A stretch of DNA of 64,000 nucleotides from Anaerolineales bacterium (GCA_016744335.1 JADGEO010000003.1:1-64000); one strand, 5' to 3'; counted from the first letter of the stretch, positions 1-7,654 are shown. Translations and numbers: made by a program. Notes: generated by a model not told the origin, from the letters alone.

Positions 1-22
1 CATTCTCCATATCTCCTTTTTC
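1..22 (-). promoter_or_regulatory. Ribosome binding site and start codon of a divergent gene leaving the window
   Basis: Read on the minus strand, a GGAG core lies nine bases before an ATG whose G is the first base of the window. This suggests a gene divergent from comEA of which only the start codon is present, so its product cannot be named. A second GGAG lies too close to the ATG to be the binding site. Confidence 0.4.
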
Positions 23-95
23 TAAAAGGGGACATTTTAACTTATGGGAAACAGGACATTACTACTTAACGCTAACATACTGCTTTACTGAACAC

Positions 96-104
96 TGATA
101 TACT
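96..104 (+). promoter_or_regulatory. Extended -10 promoter of comEA
   Basis: TGaTATACT is an extended -10 element. It ends eight bases before the comEA ATG, so transcription would begin at or just before the start codon and the mRNA would be nearly leaderless. No -35 hexamer fits, which is usual for extended -10 promoters. No Shine-Dalgarno sequence lies between this element and the ATG. Confidence 0.45.
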
Positions 105-112
105 TATTCACT

Positions 113-643
113 ATGAAAACTTTTCTCTCTACTATTCTAGGTATTTTGATTGGGCTTTTCCTTGCGGCGGCAATTTGGAATACCGCCCGCCAGCCAAAAG
201 GGGTGCCTGTAGAACTTCAACCACCGCCTACGCAGATACCGATTTCTGTGCATGTGACTGGCTCAGTCGTTGCGCCGGGGATCTACGATTTGCCCGAAGG
301 CAGTCGTATGGCAGATGCAATTGATGCGGCGGGTGGGTTTCTTCCCATTGCTGACCAAGAGCAAATTAACCTTGTTGGATTAGTTACAGATGGTGAAAAA
401 ATTGTTATCGGCACTCGCTCTAATTATGGCGCAAGTGGAGAGAGTTCGGACCGAATTAATATCAACACCGCCACACTTGATGCGCTAGATACCTTGCCAG
501 GAATTGGTCCTTCTACCGCACAGACGATTATCGACTACCGTCAAGAAAATGGGGATTTTGAGCGTATTGACCAAATAACAAATGTTAGCGGCATTGGTCC
601 TGCAACCTATGACCGTATAAAAGATTTGATTACAGTGGATTAG
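113..643 (+). CDS. comEA: ComEA-like DNA-binding protein (SLBB + helix-hairpin-helix)
   Basis: Membrane-anchored DNA receptor of the competence type, which binds incoming double-stranded DNA outside the membrane. One N-terminal membrane helix (about residues 5-24) leads into an SLBB domain (about 46-101, beginning ISVHVTGSV and containing PGIYDLP). A double helix-hairpin-helix domain follows (about 114-175), starting ININTA and carrying LPGIGPSTAQ and VSGIGPATYDRI. At 176 residues it has the usual ComEA length. No other competence gene is visible, although comEC often follows comEA. The methyltransferase gene lies 28 bases downstream in the same direction. Confidence 0.9.
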   Translation: MKTFLSTILGILIGLFLAAAIWNTARQPKGVPVELQPPPTQIPISVHVTGSVVAPGIYDLPEGSRMADAIDAAGGFLPIADQEQINLVGLVTDGEKIVIGTRSNYGASGESSDRININTATLDALDTLPGIGPSTAQTIIDYRQENGDFERIDQITNVSGIGPATYDRIKDLITVD

Positions 644-671
644 CGAGACTAGTAAACTAATAGGAATAAAT

Positions 672-1235
672 ATGCCTTTTGACCATTTTGACTTTCTCGC
701 CCCTTTTTACGATAAGGTTATCCCATCTGCGGCGATAGAGGCGATGCTACGCGAACTTGACCCTAAGCCTGAGTGCCGTCTCCTGGACGCAGGCGGCGGG
801 ACGGGGCGTGTGTCGGGGTATTTACAAGAGCATGTTGGCTCTGTTGTTCTCTCTGATATTTCGATGGGGATGCTGAAAGAAGCTGGCACAAAAGATAATC
901 TTCAGCCTACTTGCGCATTGACCGAGATAATGCCCTTTGCCCCCGATTTCTTTGACTGTGTTTTGATGGTAGACGCGCTCCATCACGTCAGTGACCAAGC
1001 CCAAACCGCGCGCGAACTCTGGCGCATTGTTAAGCCGGGCGGGCGTATCGTCATCCAAGAGCCAGATATTCATAGGTTCGCGGTTAAGCTAATCGCAGTC
1101 GCAGAAAAATTGGCACTGATGCGAAGCCACTTTCTCAATATTCAAGAAATTGCCGAGCTTTTCCCCTTTGATAACGCAGATATAGAGATGCATACAGAAG
1201 AGTTCAATGCTTGGGTGGTGGTGAAAAAGAATTGA
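672..1235 (+). CDS. Class I SAM-dependent methyltransferase
   Basis: Soluble methyltransferase of the Methyltransf_11 type, substrate unknown. Motif I is LDAGGGTGRVSGYL (about residues 38-51). The post-I acidic loop is VVLSDIS, and the motif IV/V region reads CVLMVDALHHV followed by the IVKPGGRIVIQEP strand typical of UbiE-like enzymes. At 187 residues it is short, with a small C-terminal cap. It is probably cotranscribed with comEA, because the gap is 28 bases and an AGGAA ribosome site precedes the ATG. Two hairpins follow its stop codon. Confidence 0.8.
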   Translation: MPFDHFDFLAPFYDKVIPSAAIEAMLRELDPKPECRLLDAGGGTGRVSGYLQEHVGSVVLSDISMGMLKEAGTKDNLQPTCALTEIMPFAPDFFDCVLMVDALHHVSDQAQTARELWRIVKPGGRIVIQEPDIHRFAVKLIAVAEKLALMRSHFLNIQEIAELFPFDNADIEMHTEEFNAWVVVKKN

Positions 1236-1242
1236 TCAGTTT

Positions 1243-1269
1243 CTGAAGTCTTCAGACTTCGGCTTTTTA
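1243..1269 (+). terminator. Intrinsic terminator after the methyltransferase gene
   Basis: GAAGTC, a TTCA loop and GACTTC form a short stem followed by GGCTTTTT. It lies ten bases after the methyltransferase stop and would end the comEA transcript. Confidence 0.55.
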
Positions 1270-1293
1270 ACAATACAATCAACGCCCTCAATT

Positions 1294-1330
1294 AAAAAAA
1301 GAGCCTTCCGTTTTGGAAGGCTCTTTTTTT
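1294..1330. terminator. Strong bidirectional intrinsic terminator
   Basis: A nine-pair stem GAGCCTTCC/GGAAGGCTC is flanked by an A-run on the left and a T-run on the right. It can therefore stop transcription from both the comEA side and the convergent FAD-subunit gene. Confidence 0.85.
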
Positions 1331-1490
1331 GTCATGATTTCGATAGTTGTGATTTCGTATTTCTAATGCCATCAAAAACTGATTTCAAGCGAGAAGGTCT
1401 TTTGCTTTCTTGAACCGTTATCTCTTAGATAGGGGGATTGCGCGTCTGTTGGTATTTTTCTACGATTAGACCAACTGACCAGAAAACTGT

Positions 1491-2240
1491 TTAGATTGCC
1501 AAACACCGTTTGGCTAAAGTCACTGCCACATCTTGCCGATATTCTGCTGAAGCCCATTCATCGTTTGCATCATGTGCGGCATTCTTTGCGGCAGATTCTA
1601 TACCTTCGGTACCTTTTCCATCCATTGCCAATGAAGGGGATTTGCCCCATCCGCCCAGCACAAGACGGGTGCGTCCCGATGACCATTGCGTTAGCCCCGC
1701 AGAGATAATGGCTTTATCTTTGGGTGTGCGGGCAACATATTCATACGCAAATTTGGCATCGAGGGGGATTGTAATTTCTACGATTAATTTATTTTCGATA
1801 GTTTCTTCGCGCAGAGGCAGAAAATCACCAAGCCGGATACTTTCTTCTTCGTTTTTACTATTCTTTAGGGTAATTTTTGCATCTAATGCCATCATCATGG
1901 TGGCAAAAGGTGAGCGTCCATCAGATGAGACCAATGTGCCTGCAACAGTGGCAAGATTGCGATTATTGAGTGCGGCTTCATGCTGGATCGCTTTTTTGAG
2001 TGCGTCTGGGGCGTTTTCAGATTGAAGCAATTCTTCCAATGTCGCGGTCGCACCGATTTGGAGCGAATCAGCATTTTTTGTAATAGCGTTTAGCTCAAGA
2101 GATTGCAAGTCAACGACTGCATACTCTTCGTTGCTGAAACGGTTTAGGGTAATCCCACCACCGAGAGGGTACGTCTTCGGCTGGGCGATTAGGGTTAATG
2201 CTTCGGTTAAGGTTTTTGGTCGGTGGTATTGGGTTATCAT
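1491..2240 (-). CDS. FAD-binding (CoxM-like) subunit of a molybdenum hydroxylase, solitary
   Basis: Medium flavin subunit of the xanthine dehydrogenase/CO dehydrogenase family, which in complete enzymes passes electrons from the Mo and Fe-S subunits to an acceptor. The FAD-binding signatures are PLGGGITLNRF (about residues 26-36) and NRNLATVAGTLVSSDGRSP (about 93-111). The C-terminal CO_deh_flav_C region ends in SAEYRQDVAVTLAKRCL. At 249 residues it is shorter than the usual 280-290. Neither the Mo subunit nor the 2Fe-2S subunit is adjacent, which is odd for this family; they may be encoded elsewhere. The molybdopterin genes moaEDC lie 37 kb away in this window. Confidence 0.85.
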   Translation of the reverse strand: MITQYHRPKTLTEALTLIAQPKTYPLGGGITLNRFSNEEYAVVDLQSLELNAITKNADSLQIGATATLEELLQSENAPDALKKAIQHEAALNNRNLATVAGTLVSSDGRSPFATMMMALDAKITLKNSKNEEESIRLGDFLPLREETIENKLIVEITIPLDAKFAYEYVARTPKDKAIISAGLTQWSSGRTRLVLGGWGKSPSLAMDGKGTEGIESAAKNAAHDANDEWASAEYRQDVAVTLAKRCLAI

Positions 2241-2254
2241 ATTTTTAGTCCTTT

Positions 2255-2390
2255 GGTCTGGTGGTCTGAATGGTCTGGTGGTCTGAATGGTCTGGTGGTC
2301 TGAATGGTCTGGTGGTCTGAATGGTCTGGTGGTCTGATTGGTCTGGTGGTCTGATTGGTCTGGTGGTCTGAATGGTCTGGTAGTCTACTG
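2255..2390. repeat. 17-bp tandem repeat (about 7.5 copies)
   Basis: The unit GGTCTGGTGGTCTGAAT repeats head to tail seven times with single-base variants (GATT in units 5 and 6), followed by one degenerate unit. Each unit is itself two near-copies of GGTCTGGT. The array runs into the last codons and the stop of the four-helix-bundle gene. There is no unique spacer between units, so it is a minisatellite. Confidence 0.95.
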
Positions 2391-2807
2391 GTCGGGAGGG
2401 TCTAGGGTGTAGGGAGGGTTGGTTTCGCGTATGGTTTTGGTTTTTGATTTTTTGAGATAGCCGATTAAACCATTAATTTGTTTTTTTGTGATTTCGGCTT
2501 TTTTATAGCTTGTGTCGAAAAGTTCTTGGGATATATATTTTTGGTCAAGAGCCGTATATAGTTGCGATTGCACTTCGGAGGCTGAACGTCTTGCGTAGCC
2601 AAGAGAACGGATAAATTCTGCATCTGATCCAGCATCAAACCCCTCGGCGATATTGCTCATGACAGAAGAAGCGGCACGTCTAATTTGGTCTTTTAAACCA
2701 AAGTCTTTTGAGAAATCCCCCTTGCTCGTCATTTTATAGGAGAGATTGGTTAAATCTCGCGCACTTTGCCAGCCTCGTATATCTTCAAATCGTTTTATAG
2801 TTGCCAT
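2385..2807 (-). CDS. Four-helix bundle protein (S23/Avd-like)
   Basis: Belongs to the small four-helix bundle family that includes 23S rRNA intervening-sequence proteins and the Avd accessory factor of diversity-generating elements; cellular role unknown. The family pattern is clear: FEDIRGWQSARDLT at the start, FGLKDQIRRAASSVMSNIAEGF in helix 2 and the RSASEVQSQLYTA helix. I chose the ATG giving MATIKRFED because a TATAAT box lies six bases before it, which would leave a longer upstream reading frame untranscribed. The last residues and the stop codon come from the tandem repeat array. No reverse transcriptase or variable repeat is seen, so this is not an evident DGR. Confidence 0.85.
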   Translation of the reverse strand: MATIKRFEDIRGWQSARDLTNLSYKMTSKGDFSKDFGLKDQIRRAASSVMSNIAEGFDAGSDAEFIRSLGYARRSASEVQSQLYTALDQKYISQELFDTSYKKAEITKKQINGLIGYLKKSKTKTIRETNPPYTLDPPDQ

Positions 2808-2813
2808 GTCAGT

Positions 2814-2842
2814 ATTATACAAGACAAATCTCTTTTGACCAA
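2814..2842 (-). promoter_or_regulatory. Promoter of the four-helix-bundle gene (leaderless)
   Basis: A perfect TATAAT lies six bases before the ATG. A weak -35 element, TTGGTC, is placed 17 bases further upstream. The spacing implies that the transcript starts at the A of ATG, with no room for a Shine-Dalgarno sequence. The -35 lies inside the second block of GGTCT repeats. Confidence 0.5.
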
Positions 2843-2893
2843 CCAGTAGACCAGTAGACCTGCGACCAGTCAGACCAGTTAGACCAGAAGACT
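2836..2893. repeat. Inverted partner of the GGTCT minisatellite
   Basis: Several imperfect copies of GACCAGT and AGACCAG, the reverse complement of the GGTCTGGT unit found on the other side of the four-helix-bundle gene. The gene is therefore bracketed by the same short motif in opposite orientations. Confidence 0.8.
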
Positions 2894-3362
2894 AATCAGG
2901 ATAAACTTTCCAGCCCAGTGCATCAAGATTTGTCGAAGCAAGCATTTCATCTGGCACATTGAAAAGCAAGGTTGTGGCTTCGGCAAGCAGAGTCCCATCT
3001 GGGTGATAAACACCCGCCCAGCCTTCGGCGGTGCGTTTTCGAACTTTGCCCGCCCGCCCAATTATTTTGAGTGGTACGCCGATGGGGACGTTCTTGCGAT
3101 ATTTCACTTCCATTTTTCCCGTATACATAAATCTCGGCTTGGATGGATCGCCCATGTGAGCGCGTCCGCTGATTTCATCGAGAATGGTTGCCACAATCCC
3201 GCCGTGGAGTACGCCCGGGTATCCCTGAAAATGATCGGGAGCGGTGTAGGTGGTTTCGATAACACCAGATTTAATTTGGTAAATATGGAGCTTTAATCCC
3301 TGCGGATTTTCAAGCCCGCAGACAAAGCACATTTTTGAGTTAGGTTGTTTGTTATTTGCCAT
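2892..3362 (-). CDS. PaaI/THEM4-type hotdog thioesterase
   Basis: Single-domain acyl-CoA thioesterase of the hotdog fold, soluble and expected to be oligomeric. An N-terminal MCFVCGLENPQGL segment (about residues 11-23), typical of THEM4-like members, precedes the core. The core helix carries PGVLHGGIVATILDEISG, where HGG and the following Asp/Glu are the usual catalytic region. Its length of 156 residues is normal. The substrate cannot be inferred. It lies directly beyond the repeats that flank the four-helix-bundle gene. Confidence 0.85.
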   Translation of the reverse strand: MANNKQPNSKMCFVCGLENPQGLKLHIYQIKSGVIETTYTAPDHFQGYPGVLHGGIVATILDEISGRAHMGDPSKPRFMYTGKMEVKYRKNVPIGVPLKIIGRAGKVRKRTAEGWAGVYHPDGTLLAEATTLLFNVPDEMLASTNLDALGWKVYPD

Positions 3363-3391
3363 AGAAGTTTTAGGTTATTTTGGGTTAGGGT

Positions 3392-3492
3392 AAATCTTTC
3401 AACGCGAATTTATGCGAATGGGCGAATTTCACGAATAGAAACTTTTAAAAATTCGTGTCATTCGCTAATTCGCGGAATTAGCGTTGAATCTT
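3392..3492. repeat. Imperfect inverted repeat rich in GAATT/ATTCG
   Basis: Left arm TTCAACGCGAATT pairs with right arm AATTAGCGTTGAA. The interior (CACGAAT ... ATTCGTG) is also self-complementary. The element fills the gap between the hotdog and helicase genes and could fold into one long hairpin. No coding potential is seen. Confidence 0.7.
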
Positions 3493-3500
3493 TTGACGTT

Positions 3501-6137
3501 TTATTCACCTTGTTCCCTCAAGACTCTCTGAAACGCCTTCAGCAAGACCCCGTGTTGCTCGAATCCCGATTCTCCTAACTCAGATAACCCCAAATATAAG
3601 CGTCCCTTACAGCGGCGCAACAAGCCCGTTGTCAGCCGTGCCAGTGTCTCTTTTGTGGCGGACACTTCGTCTGCGTCGCTCCAGTAGTGACCTTCGGCGT
3701 TATCCCAATTGCGCGATAAAACGTAAGGGTGCGTTAGTGGTTGAAAGAGTCGCTCCACCCAGCCATCTGAGCCGGGATTGAGCCAAAATTGCACATCCAC
3801 CGCCCGATTTTGCATCAAAAATGTATAGGCGGGCGCAACTAACACGGCGTTCTCGACTTCCACTTTCCACGCGCCCAAATACTGCGCCGCAAGCACGCCT
3901 TCGTTCAACATTTCTATATATTCTCTCCCCAAAGTCAAAGAATCTGCATTCGCGGATGCCATCGCCCAGCGGAATTTTTTGACGGATTCGATTAAGCTCG
4001 CGGTCACTTGTGCAGAATCAGGTGCGCGGAATCCGAAGCCGGGTTGGGATAGAATTTCTCCAAATAATTTACGCAAAAAATGGTCGAAGGGGGGAATATC
4101 ATCTTGCTCGCGGTACGCCAAAATCCAGTTGCGGAGGTCGTCATAGTGCCCGCCGTAAACGTAGGTGATGCGTTCTTGGACTTCGGACTTGATACCGTCA
4201 AAGGGACTTGATTTTTGCCCCTGAGCATTGTACACAATCTTTGTTAGCAAATTGGCACGGATTAAGTCGAGGCCCTCGATAGATTGCATGAGGGCATACG
4301 CCACATCAAATTCGGATGGCTTAATGCCCCACTGTGGATGTGCGAGCGCGGCGATTGTGAGTAATGCCTGTGTAGCGGCTTCATCTCTCAAAGACCGTGA
4401 TGGACGATGCGAGCGGACGGGAATTCCGCGTGTTTCTAGTCTGTGCATGAGTGAAAAGCGGAGCGCATCTGAAAGATAGGGTGCAAGAACGACTATCTCT
4501 TCTGGCTCTGTGCCTTCTTCGAGCAAAGTTGCGATTTCTTCGGTGAGCCAGTCGAGGAGTTCGGGGTAGAAGTGGGTGTCGGCGTATTGGAGGACTTCTC
4601 TTGCCCCCTTCCTAAGTCCTTCCCCCGAGGGGGGAAGGACTTGTGTGTTGCTCGCAACACCCGTCTCTTCCCCTTCGGGGGAGAGACCGAGAGAGGGGGT
4701 ATTGCGTGCGTCCTCAACAAATTCCCAAATCGCGTCCAAAACATCTTCTGTATTATGTAAAGCATCATTATTCCAAAAGCGAAGAACTGTAATGCCATCT
4801 TCGTTCAGGTTTTCAGTTCTTTGTTCATCGTGCACTCTTTGTTCTTCTTCTAAATGCCCGCTACCGTCTAATTCGATAGCGAGTTTGAATTCATAGCAGT
4901 AGAAATCTAAAATATACCCTTTATATGGATGTTGTCTGCGAAAGCGAGCGTCATTGATTTGTTTTCTGCGTAAGAATTCCCACAAGAATTCTTCGGCATC
5001 GGTTGCATCTTTTCGGAGTTCACGGGCGCGGGCTTTGAGACCTTTGGGTAGAGGGGTTTTTCTGAGGTATTCGCGTTCTTCCCCCTTCCTAAATCCTTCT
5101 CCCGGGGGGGGAAGGACTTGTGTGTTGCTCGCAACACCCTTCTCTCCCCCTGAGGGGGAGAGACCGAGAGAGGGGGCACTTTGCGGCAAAATGACTCTTG
5201 CCAAGGAATCGCTCAATGCCAGCACCTCAGCTGGGGTCACGAATGATCCCGAATGAGATGCATGGGTATCGCATACGTCTTTTAAACGCGCCGCAGAGAT
5301 GGGGTCGGCACCCAAGAATCTTCTGTATCCCGCTCCCTCATCAAAAATGATTAGGGCTGAATCGAAATCGGGCATCCATTCTAAAATTAGGTCGTGGGCA
5401 CGGGGCATATCTTCTTCGGCGTTGTCGTAGATGAGATGGCGGTAGGTATCGCTGAGATACTCGCGGACGAGGGGATGCGGGGCGAGGGTTTCGTAGAAAA
5501 TTTCGAGTTGAAGGGAGAAATCGAGCAGGTTATTCTCAAGGCAGTAGGTACGGAAACGGTTGGCGCAATCTTGGGTGTCGGCATAGATGCGGCGTTGAGA
5601 TGGATCGCCAAACCAGGCGCGGTCGAGACGCTCTCCGATGCGCGTGTGGGGGAAGCCGACCACGGCGGCTTTGTTGAGATTGTCGATAATTTGGCTATAA
5701 AGGCGATTGCGGTTGATGGTGAGGGACTCGAAATATCCCTCATCGAGTAGCGGGCGGACGATGTGCGCCATATAATACTGGGCGGTTTCGAGGGTGAGGA
5801 AGGTGGGCGGCTGGTCGGGATGGGCAAAGCCGGCTGGTTCGGCGGCAAGGGGCCAAAAGAGATCGACCATGCGGCGCGCCAGACCACCGATTGTAGCCAG
5901 GGTCACTTGCCCACCTGCGCCAATTTCGGGGCTTTGCAAAACTTCTTGATAGGGTGCTTGGAGGGTGCGCTGGGGCGTGAGGACGAGAATGCTCTCGCCA
6001 TATACACCGCGCTGGAGCAGGTGGCGCATTCGCTCTACGCCGACTGTGGTTTTGCCGCTCCCTGCTATGCCGCTAAGGTAGATTTTTGTGTCGAGGGGGG
6101 CGTTGATGGTGGAGTTTTGTTCTTGGGTGAGTTTCAT
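3501..6137 (-). CDS. UvrD-like superfamily 1 helicase with an inserted DUF559 domain
   Basis: SF1 helicase-like ATPase. Walker A is SGIAGSGKTT (residues 22-31 of the chosen start). A Walker B-like LIYDNAEED follows FSLQLEIFYETL. The C-terminal half has a motif III/IV-like block (EEIVVLAPYLSDALR). About 190 residues in the middle are foreign: two copies of a linker (SLGLSP ... GEG) surround a complete DUF559 endonuclease-like domain (LPKGLKARARELR, GYILDFYCYEFKLAIELDG). Without it the helicase would be about 720 residues. The frame stays open throughout. I chose the ATG giving MKLTQEQN; a GTG 15 codons earlier has no ribosome site. An exact DNA repair role is not provable. Confidence 0.75.
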   Translation of the reverse strand: MKLTQEQNSTINAPLDTKIYLSGIAGSGKTTVGVERMRHLLQRGVYGESILVLTPQRTLQAPYQEVLQSPEIGAGGQVTLATIGGLARRMVDLFWPLAAEPAGFAHPDQPPTFLTLETAQYYMAHIVRPLLDEGYFESLTINRNRLYSQIIDNLNKAAVVGFPHTRIGERLDRAWFGDPSQRRIYADTQDCANRFRTYCLENNLLDFSLQLEIFYETLAPHPLVREYLSDTYRHLIYDNAEEDMPRAHDLILEWMPDFDSALIIFDEGAGYRRFLGADPISAARLKDVCDTHASHSGSFVTPAEVLALSDSLARVILPQSAPSLGLSPSGGEKGVASNTQVLPPPGEGFRKGEEREYLRKTPLPKGLKARARELRKDATDAEEFLWEFLRRKQINDARFRRQHPYKGYILDFYCYEFKLAIELDGSGHLEEEQRVHDEQRTENLNEDGITVLRFWNNDALHNTEDVLDAIWEFVEDARNTPSLGLSPEGEETGVASNTQVLPPSGEGLRKGAREVLQYADTHFYPELLDWLTEEIATLLEEGTEPEEIVVLAPYLSDALRFSLMHRLETRGIPVRSHRPSRSLRDEAATQALLTIAALAHPQWGIKPSEFDVAYALMQSIEGLDLIRANLLTKIVYNAQGQKSSPFDGIKSEVQERITYVYGGHYDDLRNWILAYREQDDIPPFDHFLRKLFGEILSQPGFGFRAPDSAQVTASLIESVKKFRWAMASANADSLTLGREYIEMLNEGVLAAQYLGAWKVEVENAVLVAPAYTFLMQNRAVDVQFWLNPGSDGWVERLFQPLTHPYVLSRNWDNAEGHYWSDADEVSATKETLARLTTGLLRRCKGRLYLGLSELGESGFEQHGVLLKAFQRVLREQGE
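4604..4699. repeat. Direct repeat B of the DUF559 cassette
   Basis: About 95 bp beginning CCCCCTTCCTAAGTCCTT. It is nearly identical to repeat A apart from a few substitutions in the palindrome loops. It encodes the linker after the DUF559 domain. Confidence 0.9.
5081..5176. repeat. Direct repeat A of the DUF559 cassette
   Basis: About 95 bp beginning CCCCCTTCCTAAATCCTT, in the same orientation as repeat B. It encodes the linker before the DUF559 domain. Confidence 0.9.
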
Positions 6138-6280
6138 GTTTTTTGTTTTTTTGTACACGGAGTTGCACGGATACTTCGACACAACTCAGTACAAGTTTCA
6201 CGGAGAAAAACTTTTTGGTTGTGATAAATATGATTTAGAGGGTATAGGATGTGGAGGGCTTTGTCAAGACGATGTTAAAG

Positions 6281-6310
6281 GAAAAAGCCGCGATGCAGAA
6301 CATCGCGGCT
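6281..6310 (-). terminator. Intrinsic terminator of the DUF423 gene
   Basis: Ten-pair stem AGCCGCGATG/CATCGCGGCT with a five-base loop. On the minus strand a T-run follows. It sits 34 bases past the DUF423 stop codon. Confidence 0.85.
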
Positions 6311-6343
6311 GAAAACTGAACACCGAATACTGATTAGAAATTA

Positions 6344-6748
6344 CTACCCCTTTGCTTTCAATGCCGCCCACATCAACAAGCCCCAGCCGACAATCATCAG
6401 CACGCCGCCAAGGGGCGTGATATATGCGGGATTAAGCAAGGTGGTGTACGCGGTTTCTAAATCGCCAGTGAAAACGCGGATATAAACACTGCCAGAGAAG
6501 ATAACCGTCCCGGCGATGAAAGACCAGCCAGCCGCTTTGAGTGTTTTAGCCTGATCTATCCATTGTGTCATTGCCCAAACGACGGCGAAAAGCGCAAAGG
6601 CATGAAACATTTGGTAACGAACGGCTTTTTCCCAAGTGTGAACTCGTTCGATAGGGACGATTTTTTGTAAACCGTGTGCGCCATAAGAGCCGGTAGCGAC
6701 TGCCAAGCCAGCAAGAAATGCGCCAATTGCATAGAATTTTTTCTCCAT
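6344..6748 (-). CDS. DUF423/YgdD-family membrane protein
   Basis: Small inner-membrane protein of the DUF423 (YgdD/TMEM256) family, function unknown. Four membrane helices are evident. The family core reads GAFLAGLAVATGSYGAHGL near the N terminus, then AVRYQMFHAFALFAV, then GTVIFSGSVYIR, and a C-terminal TPLGGVLMIVGWGLL. The length of 134 residues is typical. A ribosome site AAAGGA precedes the ATG. It is a single-gene unit closed by a strong terminator. Confidence 0.9.
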   Translation of the reverse strand: MEKKFYAIGAFLAGLAVATGSYGAHGLQKIVPIERVHTWEKAVRYQMFHAFALFAVVWAMTQWIDQAKTLKAAGWSFIAGTVIFSGSVYIRVFTGDLETAYTTLLNPAYITPLGGVLMIVGWGLLMWAALKAKG

Positions 6749-6872
6749 AATTTTTCCTTTTTTAGTGAAGAGTATTTTCAGTAAGTATATAAAGTATTCC
6801 CCGTTCTGACCTTATCTTATGATAACTCTTTGTGCTATTTTTAGCCAGATGATAGTTTGAAGAAGCTGTTCC

Positions 6873-6894
6873 GCACGGGCGTTAACGCCCGTGC
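6873..6894. repeat. Perfect palindrome in an intergenic hairpin block
   Basis: An 11-bp half-palindrome GCACGGGCGTT meets its own complement without a loop. It is followed by further small hairpins (CTGCTTTAGCAG at about 6914). The block fills the gap between the DUF423 gene and the next small membrane gene. There is no T-run, so it is not a typical terminator. Confidence 0.6.
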
Positions 6895-7013
6895 TGATGG
6901 GGGTTGAGAAGAGTCTGCTTTAGCAGGTTTCAGCTTTGAGCATGGATGTTTACATTCATGTGGGAGCGATTATCGGGTTTATTTATGTTTAAACCGCTTA
7001 AAAAGTTATATAG

Positions 7014-7427
7014 TTAGCCCTGTTTTTCAAGAAGATTATTTTCAATTTTAAGCTTGCGCACTCGGAGACCAATTCCACCCAAACGCCCGCCCATAATGCC
7101 GATAATGATGCACATAATCACATCAGAAAGAGTTACTAAATCGAAGACATAGCTAAAGAGCACCTTTGCAATCACCAAAACCCAAATTAGTACAAGGTAA
7201 ATTTTATCTATAGAGAGAGTGACTGCTTTAACTTCGAGATTTCCTTTCATCGGCACAAGAAGGCTCATCAGAAAGCCGACGGGAATGAAAACGAGAATCG
7301 TTAGCGCAACCCATTTCCAAGTGAAATAGCCATCTGCAATATCTCGGTATAAAAGAATGCTGAAGAAAAAGGAAAATTGAACGAGAAGAAAAGCTCGCAA
7401 CCAGATTTTAAAACGACTTTTCTTCAT
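7014..7427 (-). CDS. Hypothetical membrane protein
   Basis: Not recognised. From the preferred start (MKKSRFKIW) the protein has about 137 residues and four membrane segments: LRAFLLVQFSFFFSILLY, WVALTILVFIPVGFLMSLL, a KIYLVLIWVLVIAKVLFSYVF helix and a Gly-rich VIMCIIIGIMGG helix. A charged tail (RVRKLKIENN) ends it. I preferred this ATG because a GAGGAG sequence lies just before it, whereas the ATG 17 codons upstream has no ribosome site. Nothing about its neighbours defines a role. Confidence 0.6.
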   Translation of the reverse strand: MKKSRFKIWLRAFLLVQFSFFFSILLYRDIADGYFTWKWVALTILVFIPVGFLMSLLVPMKGNLEVKAVTLSIDKIYLVLIWVLVIAKVLFSYVFDLVTLSDVIMCIIIGIMGGRLGGIGLRVRKLKIENNLLEKQG

Positions 7428-7601
7428 TTCTCCTCGTTTGGATTGGAGGAAAGTTATTAGAGAATTTATTTTGTTCATACTAAGGTCCGTAATAGATTAT
7501 TATTAAAATGCGAATGAATTGTATCACCATAGCGTTGTGTACGTGTTTTTTGTGAGCCTACATTTTTCTCAAAGGCACAATGCAATTATCGCGTTTTACA
7601 C

Positions 7602-7641
7602 AAAAAAAGTCCCAAAGCAGAATGCTTTGGGACTTTTTTTG
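7602..7641 (-). terminator. Intrinsic terminator
   Basis: A 12-pair stem AGTCCCAAAGCA/TGCTTTGGGACT is bordered by A-runs and T-runs on both sides. It closes the minus-strand membrane protein gene that ends 14 bases away and could work in either direction. Confidence 0.9.
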
Positions 7642-7654
7642 TTAAGAAACAGAG

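Larger units (their letters stand above)
4604..5176 (-). mobile_element. In-frame DUF559 nuclease cassette bounded by direct repeats
   Basis: Two direct repeats of about 95 bp start 477 bases (159 codons) apart and enclose a DUF559 domain inside the helicase gene. Each repeat carries three small palindromes in series, including GTTGCTCGCAAC. Because the offset is a multiple of three, both repeats are read as protein linkers. DUF559 belongs to the PD-(D/E)xK-like nucleases related to Vsr. The arrangement looks like an intragenic selfish or homing-type insertion, which is inference. Confidence 0.65.

Noticed and set aside
1510..2025. Plus-strand open frame of 171 codons
   Set aside because: It lies wholly antisense to the FAD-subunit gene, which has clear family motifs; the plus-strand frame has none.
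2255..2390. CRISPR-like array
   Set aside because: Units are 17 bp, contiguous and without unique spacers; it is a minisatellite. No cas genes are present.
2385..2807. Diversity-generating retroelement (because of the Avd-like fold)
   Set aside because: No reverse transcriptase and no template/variable repeat pair is seen; the flanking repeats are short minisatellites.
5763..6224. Plus-strand open frame of 153 codons
   Set aside because: Antisense to the helicase Walker A region, Gly-rich by base composition only.
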